Assembly: GCA_009746045.1 (NCBI GenBank)
Contig: RPFO01000104.1
Span: 4,536,477-4,593,976 of the forward strand
Source: Mesostigma viride
Lineage: Eukaryota > Streptophyta > Mesostigmatophyceae > Mesostigmatales > Mesostigmataceae
DNA: 57,500 nt
Reading direction: 5' to 3'
Made by a program: the position numbers and the translations under genes. The notes beneath the pieces are model-generated. The model had not been told where the DNA came from, made no database searches, and was given only the letters and a program-made list of their open reading frames with translations. How positions within the stretch are numbered: the stretch's first letter is position 1; every line of letters begins with the position of its first letter. Positions 22,801 to 34,631 of the stretch are shown in pieces.

Positions 22801-23882
22801 GTTTAATTTAGTTGTTTTTTCATGGCTTATTTGGTTAGTACAACAACAGTCAAGCTGGAAGCGTTGGCATGAAATAAGCAACTTTTCCTTGTTAGCTCTC
22901 CTGTGGTTGGGTGCAAAACCCTCATCAGAAATCAATACTGTGTAGAATATATCTAGTTTTTCCCTACTCATGCGAGCACTGTATATATTCTAATCAATAC
23001 TGTGTAGAATATATCTAGTTTTTCCCTACTAATGCGAGCACTGTATATATTCTAATCAATACTGTGTAGAATATATCTAGTTCTTCCCTACTAATGCGAG
23101 CACTGTATATATTCTAATCAATACTGTGTAGAATATATCTAGTTTTTCCCTACTAATGCGAGCACTGTATATATTCTTCGCATGTAATCATGAAGCCTAG
23201 CTCAGTCATGCTAACATCTGCCATGTTATGTAAATATGGGTTGCCAAGCATCATACAAACACATTTCTTAGTTGCTTATAATACTACTGCTATAGTGGGG
23301 TGCTTATGACACTAGTCAAGGAAAGGGCTTGTTTGTCTAGAGCTCTCTGACATGCCCTGGTGCCATGTGCGCAAGCACTGTTTTGCTTATGTGCTGCCAG
23401 CGGGAGAACATGTTGGGAGGACACGCATCAAATGTGTTTGATGGGGCTATCTGATGTCCAGATCTGCTGGTTGACGCTTCAAGATGCCTTAGGGAAGGCA
23501 GCTATCTCATGGATTGCCGTACTTTCTGGTTGTGAGGCTACTACATGGTGTGTCTGTCTTGCTGTCTGCACGGTGCGCATTTTAAACTTGCGATCCGTTG
23601 CCGTTAACTGCCATTGCATACTTTCTGTTATCGCTGGGATTTTCTCGTCGTTTGTAAACATGCGATGCAATAATATCGCAGGCTGCAAGTGCCGTGTCCG
23701 ACGGTGTGGCATCTACCTCCAGCGCGCTGAGCAGGAAATGCGTGGCAGCATGCGGCTCCGATATAGCCAAGTGGAAGAAATGTGTAGCCGAGGTTGTGTA
23801 CAAACCAGAGGGCTCCGATTCGCCTCCTGCAGACCTACGGCCACTGGCGAGCCTTTGCGGTGATTCCTGCTTCCTGGGATGA
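10822..23882 (+). CDS. Malic enzyme (oxidative decarboxylating malate dehydrogenase)
   Basis: Eleven exons: 10822-11299, 12223-12367, 12876-13053, 14711-14880, 17036-17120, 17894-18043, 18890-18916, 19903-20187, 21311-21530, 22253-22413, 23682-23882. They total 2100 nt with closed phases, 699 residues and a TGA stop. Malic enzymes convert malate to pyruvate and CO2 with NAD(P)+ reduction. Diagnostic motifs: [10 protein letters not shown] near the N terminus; YTPTVGDAC at about 209-217 (catalytic Tyr); [13 protein letters not shown] at 268-280 (catalytic Lys 280); WED and FNDD (metal-binding acidic residues near 352-353 and 375-376); Rossmann GAGQANIG at 408-415; [16 protein letters not shown]. 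The first 100 or so residues are Arg/Ala/Ser-rich and poor in acids, like an organelle presequence; mitochondrial targeting is inference. The start could be Met1 or Met5 (10834). The family average is 550-640 residues, so the N terminus is long. Oddities: FNDDIQS instead of FNDDIQG, and GAAAKAK where the family has GxSGxG. The NAD versus NADP preference cannot be read from the sequence. Confidence 0.93.
11583..12172 (+). repeat. (GGGCGT)n hexamer array, about 590 bp
   Basis: Nearly pure GGGCGT units with a few GGGCGC variants and two phase breaks (about 11866-11880 and 11928). It fills most of malic enzyme intron 1 and ends about 50 nt before the acceptor of exon 2. The long Arg-, Pro- and Ala-rich ORFs here are artefacts of the repeat. 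Confidence 0.95.
13746..14112 (+). repeat. 28-bp minisatellite, about 13 units
   Basis: Units read CTCCATTATTGTCCATCATT plus CTGAACAC, nearly identical throughout. Intron 3 of malic enzyme. Confidence 0.95.
14132..14360 (+). repeat. Dispersed repeat and 54-bp tandem array carrying the GGTTGTCTC motif
   Basis: The segment 14132-14189 is closely similar to 21078-21144: both read GGCTCGAGCTA, then CATGGTC, then CTGGCCTGCGCTGGTT before a TCTC end. From 14190 a roughly 54-bp unit repeats three times, each ending with the same motif (14235-14252, 14289-14306, 14343-14360). It is intronic, between malic enzyme exons 3 and 4. Confidence 0.7.
14594..14626 (+). repeat. Short AC-rich microsatellite
   Basis: (AC)n with TCACAC variants in malic enzyme intron 3. 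Confidence 0.7.
15836..16317. mobile_element. Harbinger/Tourist-like MITE
   Basis: Terminal inverted repeats of about 27 bp with one mismatch begin GGGTGTTTCCACACTTGACT at 15839 and end with the complement at 16314. TAA flanks both sides (15836-15838, 16315-16317). A TAA target duplication plus GGG-beginning termini is the signature of PIF/Harbinger-type MITEs such as Tourist. The 476-bp body has no convincing transposase. It sits in malic enzyme intron 4. Confidence 0.75.
16414..16622 (+). repeat. 24-bp minisatellite, about eight units
   Basis: Units contain GGATGGAGACAGTAAATAAG. A related single copy (ACAGAGACAGTAAT) lies at about 15357. Malic enzyme intron 4. Confidence 0.9.
18680..18745 (+). 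repeat. 11-bp minisatellite (TTGTCTTCTGG)
   Basis: Five to six direct units, preceded by a short T run. Malic enzyme intron 6, about 145 nt before the microexon. Confidence 0.85.
18890..18916 (+). other. 27-nt microexon of malic enzyme (exon 7)
   Basis: Nine codons (RVLFFGAGQ) between an acceptor ending CTCAG and a donor GTAGCG. They supply the first part of the Rossmann dinucleotide-binding loop. Without them exon 6 (ending LKQQ) would join exon 8 (ANIGTA) and remain in frame but lose GAG of the GxGxxxG loop. The assignment rests on homology to the family and on the exact phase fit. Confidence 0.85.
19661..19811 (+). repeat. Two decoy copies of the malic enzyme exon 8 acceptor edge
   Basis: The real edge at 19893 reads CGCCCACCAG then GCCAACATTGGCACCGCCAA. 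Copies at 19661-19708 (ACGTACATCGGCACCGCCAA after CCAG) and 19773-19811 (GCCAACATCGGCACTGC after CCAG) keep the AG and the start of the exon. Confidence 0.9.
21078..21150 (+). repeat. Second copy of the dispersed GGCTCGAGCTA...GGTTGTCTC repeat
   Basis: About 67 nt match 14132-14189 with a few substitutions and a short insertion. It lies in malic enzyme intron 8. Shorter matches to its terminal motif, read as GAGACAACCAGC, occur at 588, 1546, 15245 and 24116. Confidence 0.7.
22929..23177 (+). repeat. 62-bp minisatellite, four units
   Basis: Units begin AATCAATACTGTGTAGAATA and end CACTGTATATATTCT with only one or two changes. Malic enzyme intron 10. Confidence 0.95.
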
Positions 23883-25741
23883 TCCCGGGCGAATCAAACT
23901 ATCAAAGTACAGTGTCGCGGGGGCCCTTTACTGCTCAGGTGTATCCTGAAAGTACATGCATGCACACTGGAGCACATATGTATTTAACAATTGAGCACCC
24001 CAATGGGAGCGCATGTTTAAAATTAATTGCTAGTCATCTGCCCCCAGATTGAGTTCTATTTTACGCGGATCCTGTACATCAGATCACAGAAATATATGAA
24101 TCCCCATATAGCAATGAGACAACCAGCACAGGCTTGACGTACCGAGGATCCGTACTAAATGTATCCCGTCATTATTTCGTGACGTCAGCACGTTCTGTGA
24201 CCTACCACAGGCAGCTCATGGGCCGGGGTCCTAGGTCTTTCAATGGCTAGCTCAGAGAAAGATGCAAGACAAGAAGGCTCAACTTGGCTCCGCCATCTAT
24301 CGTGGAGCCCGGCCACTCCCCCCCCCTCTGGAAGGAATGAAAGATGTGTGCATGTCACCCTATACCAGATAGCACGATCCGAGTCAGATTGACCAGTGCA
24401 GGCATGCAAGCCCGCACAGCCCAGGCGCTTCCACTCGAGTCGGTCCTCACATGGCGAGCCCCTGGCCGCACGCAGCAACACTGTCACAGCTGCACTTTTA
24501 CAGATAGGCTGGGACTAGACATAACGGCCCTATAGGAGGAACGAGCTCACGCCCGGGGCGCAGCCTCGATCCCGGGTTGTCTTTATTCTGGGGGCAGACG
24601 ACATGCAGTTAATTTTAAACATGCGCTCCCATCGGGGAGTCATGGAGCACAATAGTACAGAAAGTCCTCTTCATCCCTGGATGTTGCACGCTAGCTAGGT
24701 AGGGAGGGGGCAGAGACACCCGTCTTCCCTCATGCCCGGATCAGGCAAGCCACAACTGCATGCAGCCGACACTACTCAAGAGGATAGTCTGGTATAATTG
24801 TGGGTGCACTAATTAGTGCTAGCTGAAATGTGCGTGGGTGGCATGGCGGGGGCATTGTCTGGCACAAGGAAACTGACTAGGCTGAAGTGTGCGCAGGGTA
24901 GACAGGCGAGTGCATATAGGCGGCACAACTGAGAGTAGCTGGTAGCATGCTGAGCCATATACACATACGTACGATGCTACAAAGGCCATGCAGGACTAAT
25001 TGCAAAGATAGGTGGCAGGTAGTTACGAAGGATACCATGCAACCCCAATTCGGTGGCCGGGGGTAACACTTGTGACATGTGGGAGTCATGTTATAATTGA
25101 ATTGTTTTTAATTTTTTTAAATCAACACGTGTGACCCAGTTCGGCAACCATGGTGATTCGGGTCGCACGGACGTGCTCGCTAGAAGCTAGATTAAGTGAG
25201 ACAAACCAGATAGCTACATCCATCCTGATGCATGTGTCACGTGGGCATGGCTAGGGTGGGATGGATGGGGATGGAGTGCGGTCTATCAAGTGATGCAAGT
25301 GTTGCCAAACCGTGGTCTGCCTGCATCTAGCCAAGGTTAATGCGGCCCGAACCGCTAGCTATGTTTACCATCTCAATCAATGCATTATTATTCTCCATTT
25401 AAACTGCTTCCGGCCACCAGCCATCGTAGGAGGATTCTGTACAGTCTCTGAGACCTCTCCACGGAGGCACATGTTTTTGTTTCTCATGCAAGCCAAGTTA
25501 GGATAGACAATATGTGGCCCAGCTTTGTCCTAGATCGATGATCATTCTCACTAGCTGATTTCGTCATATCAACGACAGTAGGGGCGAATGGCCGGGCTTT
25601 GTGTATGCAGAAAATCCCTGATCGTTACTCTGCAATGTTACCAGCTTATCATGCTCCAGCGAGCCTAATTGCCACAGCCACTGAGCTCAGAAGTCGATCC
25701 AGCACGCAAATCAATACATCAAATGTGATGAATACTCATGG
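23883..25741. other. Convergent intergenic region (malic enzyme and aldo-keto reductase)
   Basis: 1.86 kb between two stop codons. It contains the 3' UTRs and the inverted-repeat element at 23993-24641. The remainder shows no ORF with codon-like structure and no recognised RNA gene. Confidence 0.7.
23993..24641. repeat. Inverted-repeat element in the convergent intergenic region
   Basis: The left arm 23993-24050 and right arm about 24586-24641 are reverse complements of each other. They share ATGGGAGCGCATGTTTAAAA and TCTGCCCCCAGA in the same order. The interior of about 540 bp carries one copy of the dispersed GAGACAACCAGC motif (24116) and no convincing ORF. It is probably a non-autonomous transposon; target duplication not resolved. 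Confidence 0.6.
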
Positions 25742-28700
25742 CTATAGATTCATGCAAGGGTCCTTCGCCTCCAGGTGGATTGTGTCAATGGCCTTGAGTG
25801 TGTCGGCACTCAGCTCGATGCCAAACGCGTCTGCAGGCAGCCACGAGAGGAAGACAGAAAGTGACGTGGTGGGCGCCAGTGCACCATAGATCTGTGAGAT
25901 ATATATTGTCGAGGCATGCAAGCAACCAAGAGTAAACTAAATGCTGCCGAGCGCCGGAACGCAAAAAACGCGAAAGTTCAAGTAGCTCCAACACGGATTT
26001 GAACTAGGGAATCTGGCATGATTCCGCGACAATATAGGTCTCCTGATCCGAAGGCATCCCACGCTACAGCCCAACTGCGCTACAGCCCAACAGCTCCGGG
26101 CAAAAAAAACTCGTTACCGGGGAGTGGTGCCAGTAATTTGGTAGTTGTGCTAGATGTACTACGTGAGCTTCTTGGCGCGTAGGAGTACGACACACCGGTC
26201 CACTCGATACCCAAGGTATTGAAATGTGAAACTGGTTGACCACGGCTGAATCTGAGCGGAGATCCGTTTCAGGGGGCATAGCCGAGGCTGGCGAGATACA
26301 TATGCCAGAATGAATACATGTCATAGTTTTAAACTAGTGAAATAATTTTAAACTGGTGAAATAAAATCCCCCTACCAAAATTAACACCTTTGATAAGAAA
26401 GAAATCAACAATCCCAACTTACAAGCTATTGTGGAACTTTCTGAACATATTGAGCTGCAGCAGGAAGGATAGCTGCTACAGCTACTAGGCAATAGAGTTT
26501 TGGCATGACAAACATTTAGAGGCCGCTGCGGCTTGAGATGGATGCGTGTTGGCGAAGATGTGGCCATTTTTCTGGGCAGGTTTGTGAGAGTATATCGTTA
26601 GTTACAACACTACCACTGTCTAGGTTTTGGACTATATGGCGGCGTGATGAACTAGATACTGCTATGAGATTCACCGCCCATGCAATATGGGACGTGAGAC
26701 CGGCACGGCATTTACCTAAGCCACCGGCGAAGTGAACGCCAATTTGCGTCATTTGCCATGGGAAAAAAACGTGTGGCACAAAATGCCGTCAGGGGCAAGG
26801 CCGCCACATGCCACCAAACGACACACACAAACACAAACACCTAGCTAACGTCGGCCTCTTTGCTTTTCCCGCCCATCCACCCTGCGTTGTTGTCAGGTGA
26901 TAAGGCTAGCGTTTTGACAGGCAATACAGGTTCCCCTGCCCATCTGCGGCCAAGGTGTGGCCTGCCTTTTGTCAGTGCTCCACTGGTACGGATCCGTGAC
27001 GCAATCACGAGATAGAATAGTAGTATAATTAGCGATAATTATAATCGCAAATAGTAGTATAATTAGCGATAATTATAATCGCAAATAGTAGTATAATTAG
27101 CGATAATTATAACCGCAAATAGTAGCATAATTAGCGATAATATGTCATGGCATGCAGCTGTTCAATGCCTTGCGCATCGCCATCAGGCTCATCTGGAATG
27201 CTCCCCCCTGATGGCTTGATGGCTTGGTCGCGCCGGGGCAAGAGAGAATAAATCTTTTTAATCACAATCATTCTTAATTTTTAAATGTCTTCACAACTGT
27301 TAGGGTATGCTACCTTGCCAAAGGTGTGGCCACTTGTCCTTCACTCCCCCAGATGCCCCTTGCGCTGCTCCATCTTGGTCGAACAGAAGCAACAGTGCTA
27401 CCATGAACATGTAGTATCACTGGAAGCTGTACAATATTCAAAACACTTGCACTCACCCAGGTTTACCTTGAGCCGCCCCATCCCATCTCGGTCGCGCCGA
27501 TGAAACAGCACTGCTATACAAATCAGATAGTGTATGACCAGCTGTAAGACGTGCCGCCATTCGAACCACGTGCCCTTACCTAGGTTTTCCTTAAGCTGCT
27601 CCATCGTGGTCGCGCCGATGATGGTGGAGCCCACGAACCAGCGGGACTTGCACCAGGACAGCGCCAGCTGGGCCGGTGTGACACCTGGATGGGGCCGCAG
27701 GGGTGGCCATGGCGTCATAATGGCACAGTGGCATGGTGGCATGGTGGCATGGTGGCATGGTGGCATGGTGACATTGTGCATGGTGGCAAAATGGCATGGT
27801 GGCATGGTGGCATGGTGGCATTGGATGGTGGGGGGCTGGTGGGACGAGGACCTACAGTGGAACCGTGATTATTGCAACAAGGCGATGGTAGAACAAAGGC
27901 ACGGCCATGGCTTGGCGCATGCACAGGCAGGCACGCCACACAAAAAGTAGATCGATCGTAGCCGCTAGATACCGTAGTGGTCAAAATCACTTTGCGTCTA
28001 ATTACTTGTCAATCGACCTCGCAAATTGCTATTAATGGGCTTCATTTTGGGTCGCAAAGTTCAAATGTTACCGCGCCGGCCGCGCCTGCGCCGCGCCACA
28101 CAGCCCCAAGCCCAGCTATTTTGATCAGTTGGGTACCCGATGGATCAATCAAGTTGCTCAGTTGGGTAGTTGGGTTACATCGAAAGGGGGCCAAGGGATA
28201 TGAAGTCGGTGAGACCCAAGCCACTGACCACAAACAAGTCAATGGGCTCGCAAACCTAAAATTTTGACTTCGTTTTGGGTCGCAAACTAAAAATTTCACC
28301 TTGTTTTGGGGTCGCAAAGTAATTATTCGCAAAGTGATTTTGCCCACTACGGTATACAGAACAGAGGCAGGTGGTAGAATAATAGAACACAAAGTATACT
28401 AGATACAAAACAGAGGCCCCTGCAGCCTCGGCGAGTGCCCGGTGCCGGTACTGGTGGCAACGCCGTGCATAAACTGTACTAGATACAGAACAGACGCGTG
28501 TGGTAGAATAATAGAGGCATATCGGTGGACTCGGCGAGCGCACAACAGTCACGCCACCCACACATCAAAACCATGACAAGGAGATGGTAGAATAAGTAAC
28601 ATCCACACATCAAAACCATAACAAGGAGATGGTAGAATAAGTAACATCCACACATCAAACCATGACAAGGAGATGGTAGAATAAGTAACATCCACACATC

Positions 28701-31700
28701 AAAACCATAACAAGGAGATGGTAGAATAAGTAACATCCACACATCAAAACCATAACAAGGAGATGGTAGAATAAGTAACATCCACACATCAAACCATAAC
28801 AAGGAGATGGTAGAATAAGTAACATCCACACATCAAAACCATGACAAGGAGATGGTAGAATAAGTAACATCCACACATCAAAACCATAACAAGGAGATGG
28901 TAGAATAAGTAACATCCACACATCAAAACCATAACAAGGAGATGGTAGAATAAGTAACATCCCCACATCAAAACCATAACAAGGAGATGGTAGAATAAGT
29001 AACATCCACACATCAAAACCATAACAAGGAGATGGTAGAATAAGTAACACAATACCTGCCGACTCGACGAGCGCCCGGTACTCCACCCTAGTTAGACTCA
29101 ATACAGCATGAACGGGAATCGTTCAATAAATAACAACAAACCTGTAGCCTCGGCAAGCGCCCGGTACTTGGCGGCCACGCCGAGCACAAACGGCGTCCGG
29201 AAGCGGACCTGGAACTCGGGAAATTCGGTGAAGCGGGCACCAGCTGGCATCACGCCGTCACAGTATTTGCCGGACAGGACACCTGGCAGGTGGGGGTGTG
29301 AGGTCAACCAACCCCAGGCCATGGCCATGAAGTAAAGATGGCACCATGGGCATCAGAAGTAAGACGATGGCAATGGACAACCCTGACCCGGAGCGGGCGG
29401 GGGGGGAGAGGGTCGGGGAGGGCAGCACAGTTTCACATAGACAGTCGATTGGAGCCATTCTTGCCATTTGTGGAATCCATATCCAACCAAATTGTTTGCG
29501 AAATGGACAACACAGACTCCCCCCGTGCTACCCAAATGCCGAGGAGCTGTGCAGAACAACTTGGCGCATGCAGGGGCTTGGACCTCCCAACCATAGCTAT
29601 CAAATGCTACTTCCAGGACAAATAGCAGGTGCAGAAAAATACACCCTTCAAAAAAGAGGCAAGACGCCGTGACAACGGTCGTAATTCGATGCCATGAAAA
29701 AATTCTGGCAGCCATCAGATATGCTTCAGTGTTTCTTGTCTCCGTATCGTGATTGATCTATAGACCAAAAGAAAGGAAGCAGCCGCGGAGCAAGGGTTGC
29801 GACGAAATAATGAAGCGTTTACCCCGAGCATGAAAAAAAGCAGGCAGCCACCAAATTTCCTTCAAGACCCCCTCGGAGAGGCAATGACCAGCTGAATCGC
29901 TTGATTTAAGTGATTCAATCGCCTACTACACCCGGCCAGGGGGCATCACGCCGTGAAGAGCAGCATCCAGCATTCACCCTTCACCGCGACTTCAAAAAGC
30001 AATCCATTTTTTAGCATGTTCCTTGATGAGAAGGAGAAGAAAAGCCGGTGATAGAAGAGCTCACCCCCGGCCAGCGGGCTCCATGCCAACAAGGGGATGT
30101 TGTAGTTACTGGGCGCGCAGGCCTCAGCGAGCTCCGTCTCAAATCCGCGGTGAAGAAGAGAGAAGCTGTTCTGGATGCTGATGGGACGGGGCACACCCAG
30201 CGCGTCGCAAGCCTTGACCATCTCACACACACCAAAGGTCGTCTCGTTGGATAGGCCCCAGTGGCGGATCTTGCCCTCTGGTGCAGGGGGCAAGGGCGTC
30301 CGGCGCGTCAATGAGGACAAGGGCATCCGGCGCGTCAACAAGGACAAAGGCAGGGCGCAGGCACGAGGAAGTGGGTATGAGAGGGAGGCTGGTACGTAGC
30401 AGGGGCATTAAGAAGGAAGCAGGCACGAGAGGGAGGTACTGTGACCAATTGTGTACGGGACATTGGACTTCGGTGTAACAAACACCTAGGCAGGTGATGT
30501 CTTGTCGAAAGGCACGGGCGTGGTGCGGCAGGTCTTTGAAATTATTGCCAACGCCGTGCCAAGATGAAGACAGAGAAAGCACCGCTACAGCTTCGCGATG
30601 CAGCTACTTTCCTAAGGACCCTAACAGGTGGTTAAATTCCCATTCATAGGCAGATACCGGCAAGCATGCAGACAGGCTAGCTCCCTGTGAGGGATTTGGT
30701 CGGTTGGTGAAATAAGTGCCCAAGTGTATGCATGCGTGCTCGTCCGGGGTGGGCACTTCACCTGCGTACACGTGCCCTGACACGCGGTGAGTGATTTTTT
30801 TCACGAGGTGTTTGCACGCGCACCGACCCACGATGAATCGTTGGCCAGCTGATCCGGGTGAATAGTCGCATACTTGGACTGCTTACGCGTGTGCTGGTTC
30901 TGCATCGAGTAGTCGGATCGGTGCGTTAGTAAGTAAGCAGTACCCTAGGCAACTACGTACTTGCATGCGTGCTCAAGGCTGCTCCGCGGTGAGGGAGCAG
31001 TTAGGTAAAGCAAGTAGGTAAGTAGGATGAACAATCAGGTATTCGCAGGGGTGTTAAATCACTGTTAACCCACGGCACGAAAGTGATCAAAGTAGCATCA
31101 GGTTTGTGCTTGCGTGCTGATCTGTGGTGCTTGCGTGTTGATCTGTGGTGCTTGCGCGCTGATCTGTGGTGCTTGCGCGCTGATCTGTGGTGCTTGCGTG
31201 CTGATCTGTGGTGCTTGTGTGCTGATCTGTGGTGCTTGCGTGCGTGCTTATCCATGGCAAGTAAGGACAACTGATTGTGCATGCACGTGCGATATGCTTC
31301 CCATTTTCAACTACCTCAGGGTGTCCCTTACGATGCTGTGTATGCACTCATTTCTCCACTTCCTGACTCACTCACCCCGGATCAGCACACGTACAAGCAG
31401 TTATCGCGAAGAAGCATTATCTTACCCATCGCGGATAAGCCATGTGCGTGCAAGCAAGTACGTCTGCACTCACACTCTTACTTCACTAAATCACGATTAC
31501 TCACCCCGAATCAGCACGAAGGCAAACTATATACTAGTATAATACTTATTTAGGATACCTAGATATGACACACAGTATAATATTTATATAGGATACCTAG
31601 ATATGACACACAGTATAATACTTATACAGGATACCTAGATATGACACACAGTATAATACTTATTTAGGATACCTAGATATGACACACAGTATAATACTTA

Positions 31701-34554
31701 TATAGGATACCTAGATATGGCACACAGTATAATACTTACATAGGATACCTAGATACGACACACAGTATAATACTTATACAGGATACCTAGATACGACACA
31801 CGTATTCTCCTCATTGCGCGTTTGCGTACTCAACCCGGGTCAGCACACACATGTGAGCGGTTGAAGCACCCACCGCGGGTATGCACGTAATTATGGCCCA
31901 TTCCTTCAGCTAATTATGCATGGGCATGCAAGAACCTACTATCTTCCCCACACAACCAATTCGCGATCACTCACCCCGGATCAACCGGCCGATGCACTCC
32001 ACCTGGTCCCGGAACGGAACGCTCTCGCGCTCCTGGCTCGGGTTGTACACCGTGGAGCCGAACGACGGCACGTAGCGGTCCGGCCTGCGGCGCAAGGGCA
32101 GCAAGGTGGGGCCAACTAGTACAGAGTCGGTGACACGACATAGGGGGTGACATGGCAGCAGAGAACAGCGAAATAGGGGCATGCCCCCAGCAAGAAGGTT
32201 GGAAACACTCCCCGACGGTGCATTAAACTCTTGCTACTATTTCCCTTCAAGGCCTACGGTGCAGGGCAGCAAAAAGACGCAGGCGCGGCACTTGGCAGCC
32301 GAGAGTAGATCCCTAGTAGGTAGCTTAGTAATAGGAAAGGGCATTCACACGCACAGACAAAGCAGAACATTGATATTTATAGAAGTTTACTAGATAGTTC
32401 TACTACCCAATAATCAAAGGCAAAATAGCCGTGGCAGAGAATCGTAGGTAAGGGCATCAACAGACTCGGACGTGGAAACCAGGAGAGGTAGGGGCGTCCA
32501 CCCAGCAACAGAGGGTGGGCATACACGCCACCGGCGCTTGACAAGATTCCAGGACGAACTAATTTTAGGTGATTCGCAAGCTTCCATTGCCAAGGCAGAG
32601 GTGTAAGGGCAAAAGGGTACCCAACAGTTGGGTGTGGGCCCCACTGCCCCCACACTGGTGAAGGGTGCTTTATTAAACAGTGTGCATGCCAAATAATAGG
32701 CCAGGCAGGCAAGCTACCTCCCCCATCCCATTTCGTTTCCTGCAATAAAACAACTCATCTTCCCGCAACAAACAACTCATCTTCCTGCAATAAACAACTC
32801 ATCTTGTCCTTCTTCCCCTGGGCATAGGAAACAGAAGCCCTAAGCTTCAGTAGCATGTGCATCCTGGATGGCTGAGGCTAGAAGTAATTTCAAATTCTCT
32901 TTCCCACACCGCCATTTTATTAGCATCGGCCACAATTCTTTACTGTACCAGCTGCGTGCCCCCTCCCCTTCCTGGCTATTTGTCCCCCCCCATCCCTCTC
33001 CTCTCCCACCCACGCGCATACTGGTACAGATTAGTACTGGTACTTGCCTGGTATACATACAATAATACTAGTATACAGGCATAGTACGAGAACCACCAGG
33101 ATACAGGCACGGCCAGGAATCCCCCCCTCTCCTCCCCCTTTTCATCCCCCACACACCAGTGCAGCTGGTACAGGTCCATTTAACGCGCAGGCCGATCAAT
33201 TAGACACATAAAGCAAGAAGGGAACATGATGCTAGTCCCTCCTCCACCCACCAGTGCAGCTGGTACAGGTCAATGTAACAAGCAGGTCCAAGAATTACAC
33301 ACATATAGCTAGACTAGAAGGGAACGTGATGCTAGTCCCTCCCCCCCGCACACCAGTGCAGCTGGTACAGGTCGATGTAGTCGGTCCGCAGCCGCCGCAG
33401 GCTGCCCTCCACCGCGGCGCTGATCTGCTCGTTGTTGAGGCGCGTGGCCACGCGCTTGCCCTCCTTGGGCGGGTCGCTGCGGTATTCGGGGATGTAGCTA
33501 CTGCCGCTGTACCCTACCACCTTGGTGGCCACCACCACCTGGGTTGGAGGGGGATGGTGTGGGAGCGGGGAAATAGGGGCGGAGTGGGGTGGGGGTTGGC
33601 GCGTGGAAAGGGGATGAGGGTGCAGGTAAATAAGCTATGGTGGGTCAAATCAACCGTACAGTTATTTAACAGAACAGTTTGTTGAACATGGAATAGGGTG
33701 TAAGAGCATGCCATAGTATTCATTGGGCTCTGGTACGATGGTACCAGGTCTTACTATGGCCCAAATTGGGCTGTCTTACTGAAGTGCCCAGCACTAGGAT
33801 GCCAAGCGCAATACGTGCGTGGGTATTTGGTGCCTACTTCAGTACTCAGCGAGAAGAATGTACTATGCGCTGCCTATTCAATAGCAAGAACACTGGACGG
33901 ATCACCAGGTTCATAGCAAACACTCCTTGATGCATGGCCTAGTTGATAAAGAAAGCACTGGATCCACGGCCAACAGGTGCCAGGGTCCCTGATGCAGCCA
34001 AGCAGGACTCCCTCAGCAGGCGTTACATACATGCCGAATCAAGTTAAACGAGCAATTTGATATCAAGTTCATGCGGTTTGGATGCCAGCCGTGCGCAATG
34101 TGGGATGCTGTGAAGCAACCATCAGGCATACTCCACTCCAACGGTTGTGCCGTCATGTGAGGGGTGGGGCGGTATATGGCACACAATACGGCACAAAATG
34201 CTTGTAAAGCCTAAACCTGGCAGTGTACACATATGCAGGATGCTGCGTAACAACCATCACACACACACACACACACACACACAATACACACGCACACGCA
34301 CACGCACACGCACACGCACACGCACACGCACACGCACACGCACACGCACACGCACACGCACACGCACACGCACACGCACACGCACACGCACACGCACACG
34401 CACACGCACACGCACACGCACACGCACACGCACACGCACACGCACACGCACACGCACACGCACACGCACACGCACACGCACACGCACACGCACACGCACA
34501 CGCACACGCACACGCACACGCACACGCACACGCACACGCACACACACACACACA

Positions 34555-34631
<77 letters not shown>

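Noticed and set aside
28555-29050. Possible CRISPR array
   Set aside because: 45-bp units are contiguous without variable spacers, in a eukaryotic intron. The same applies to the other minisatellites.
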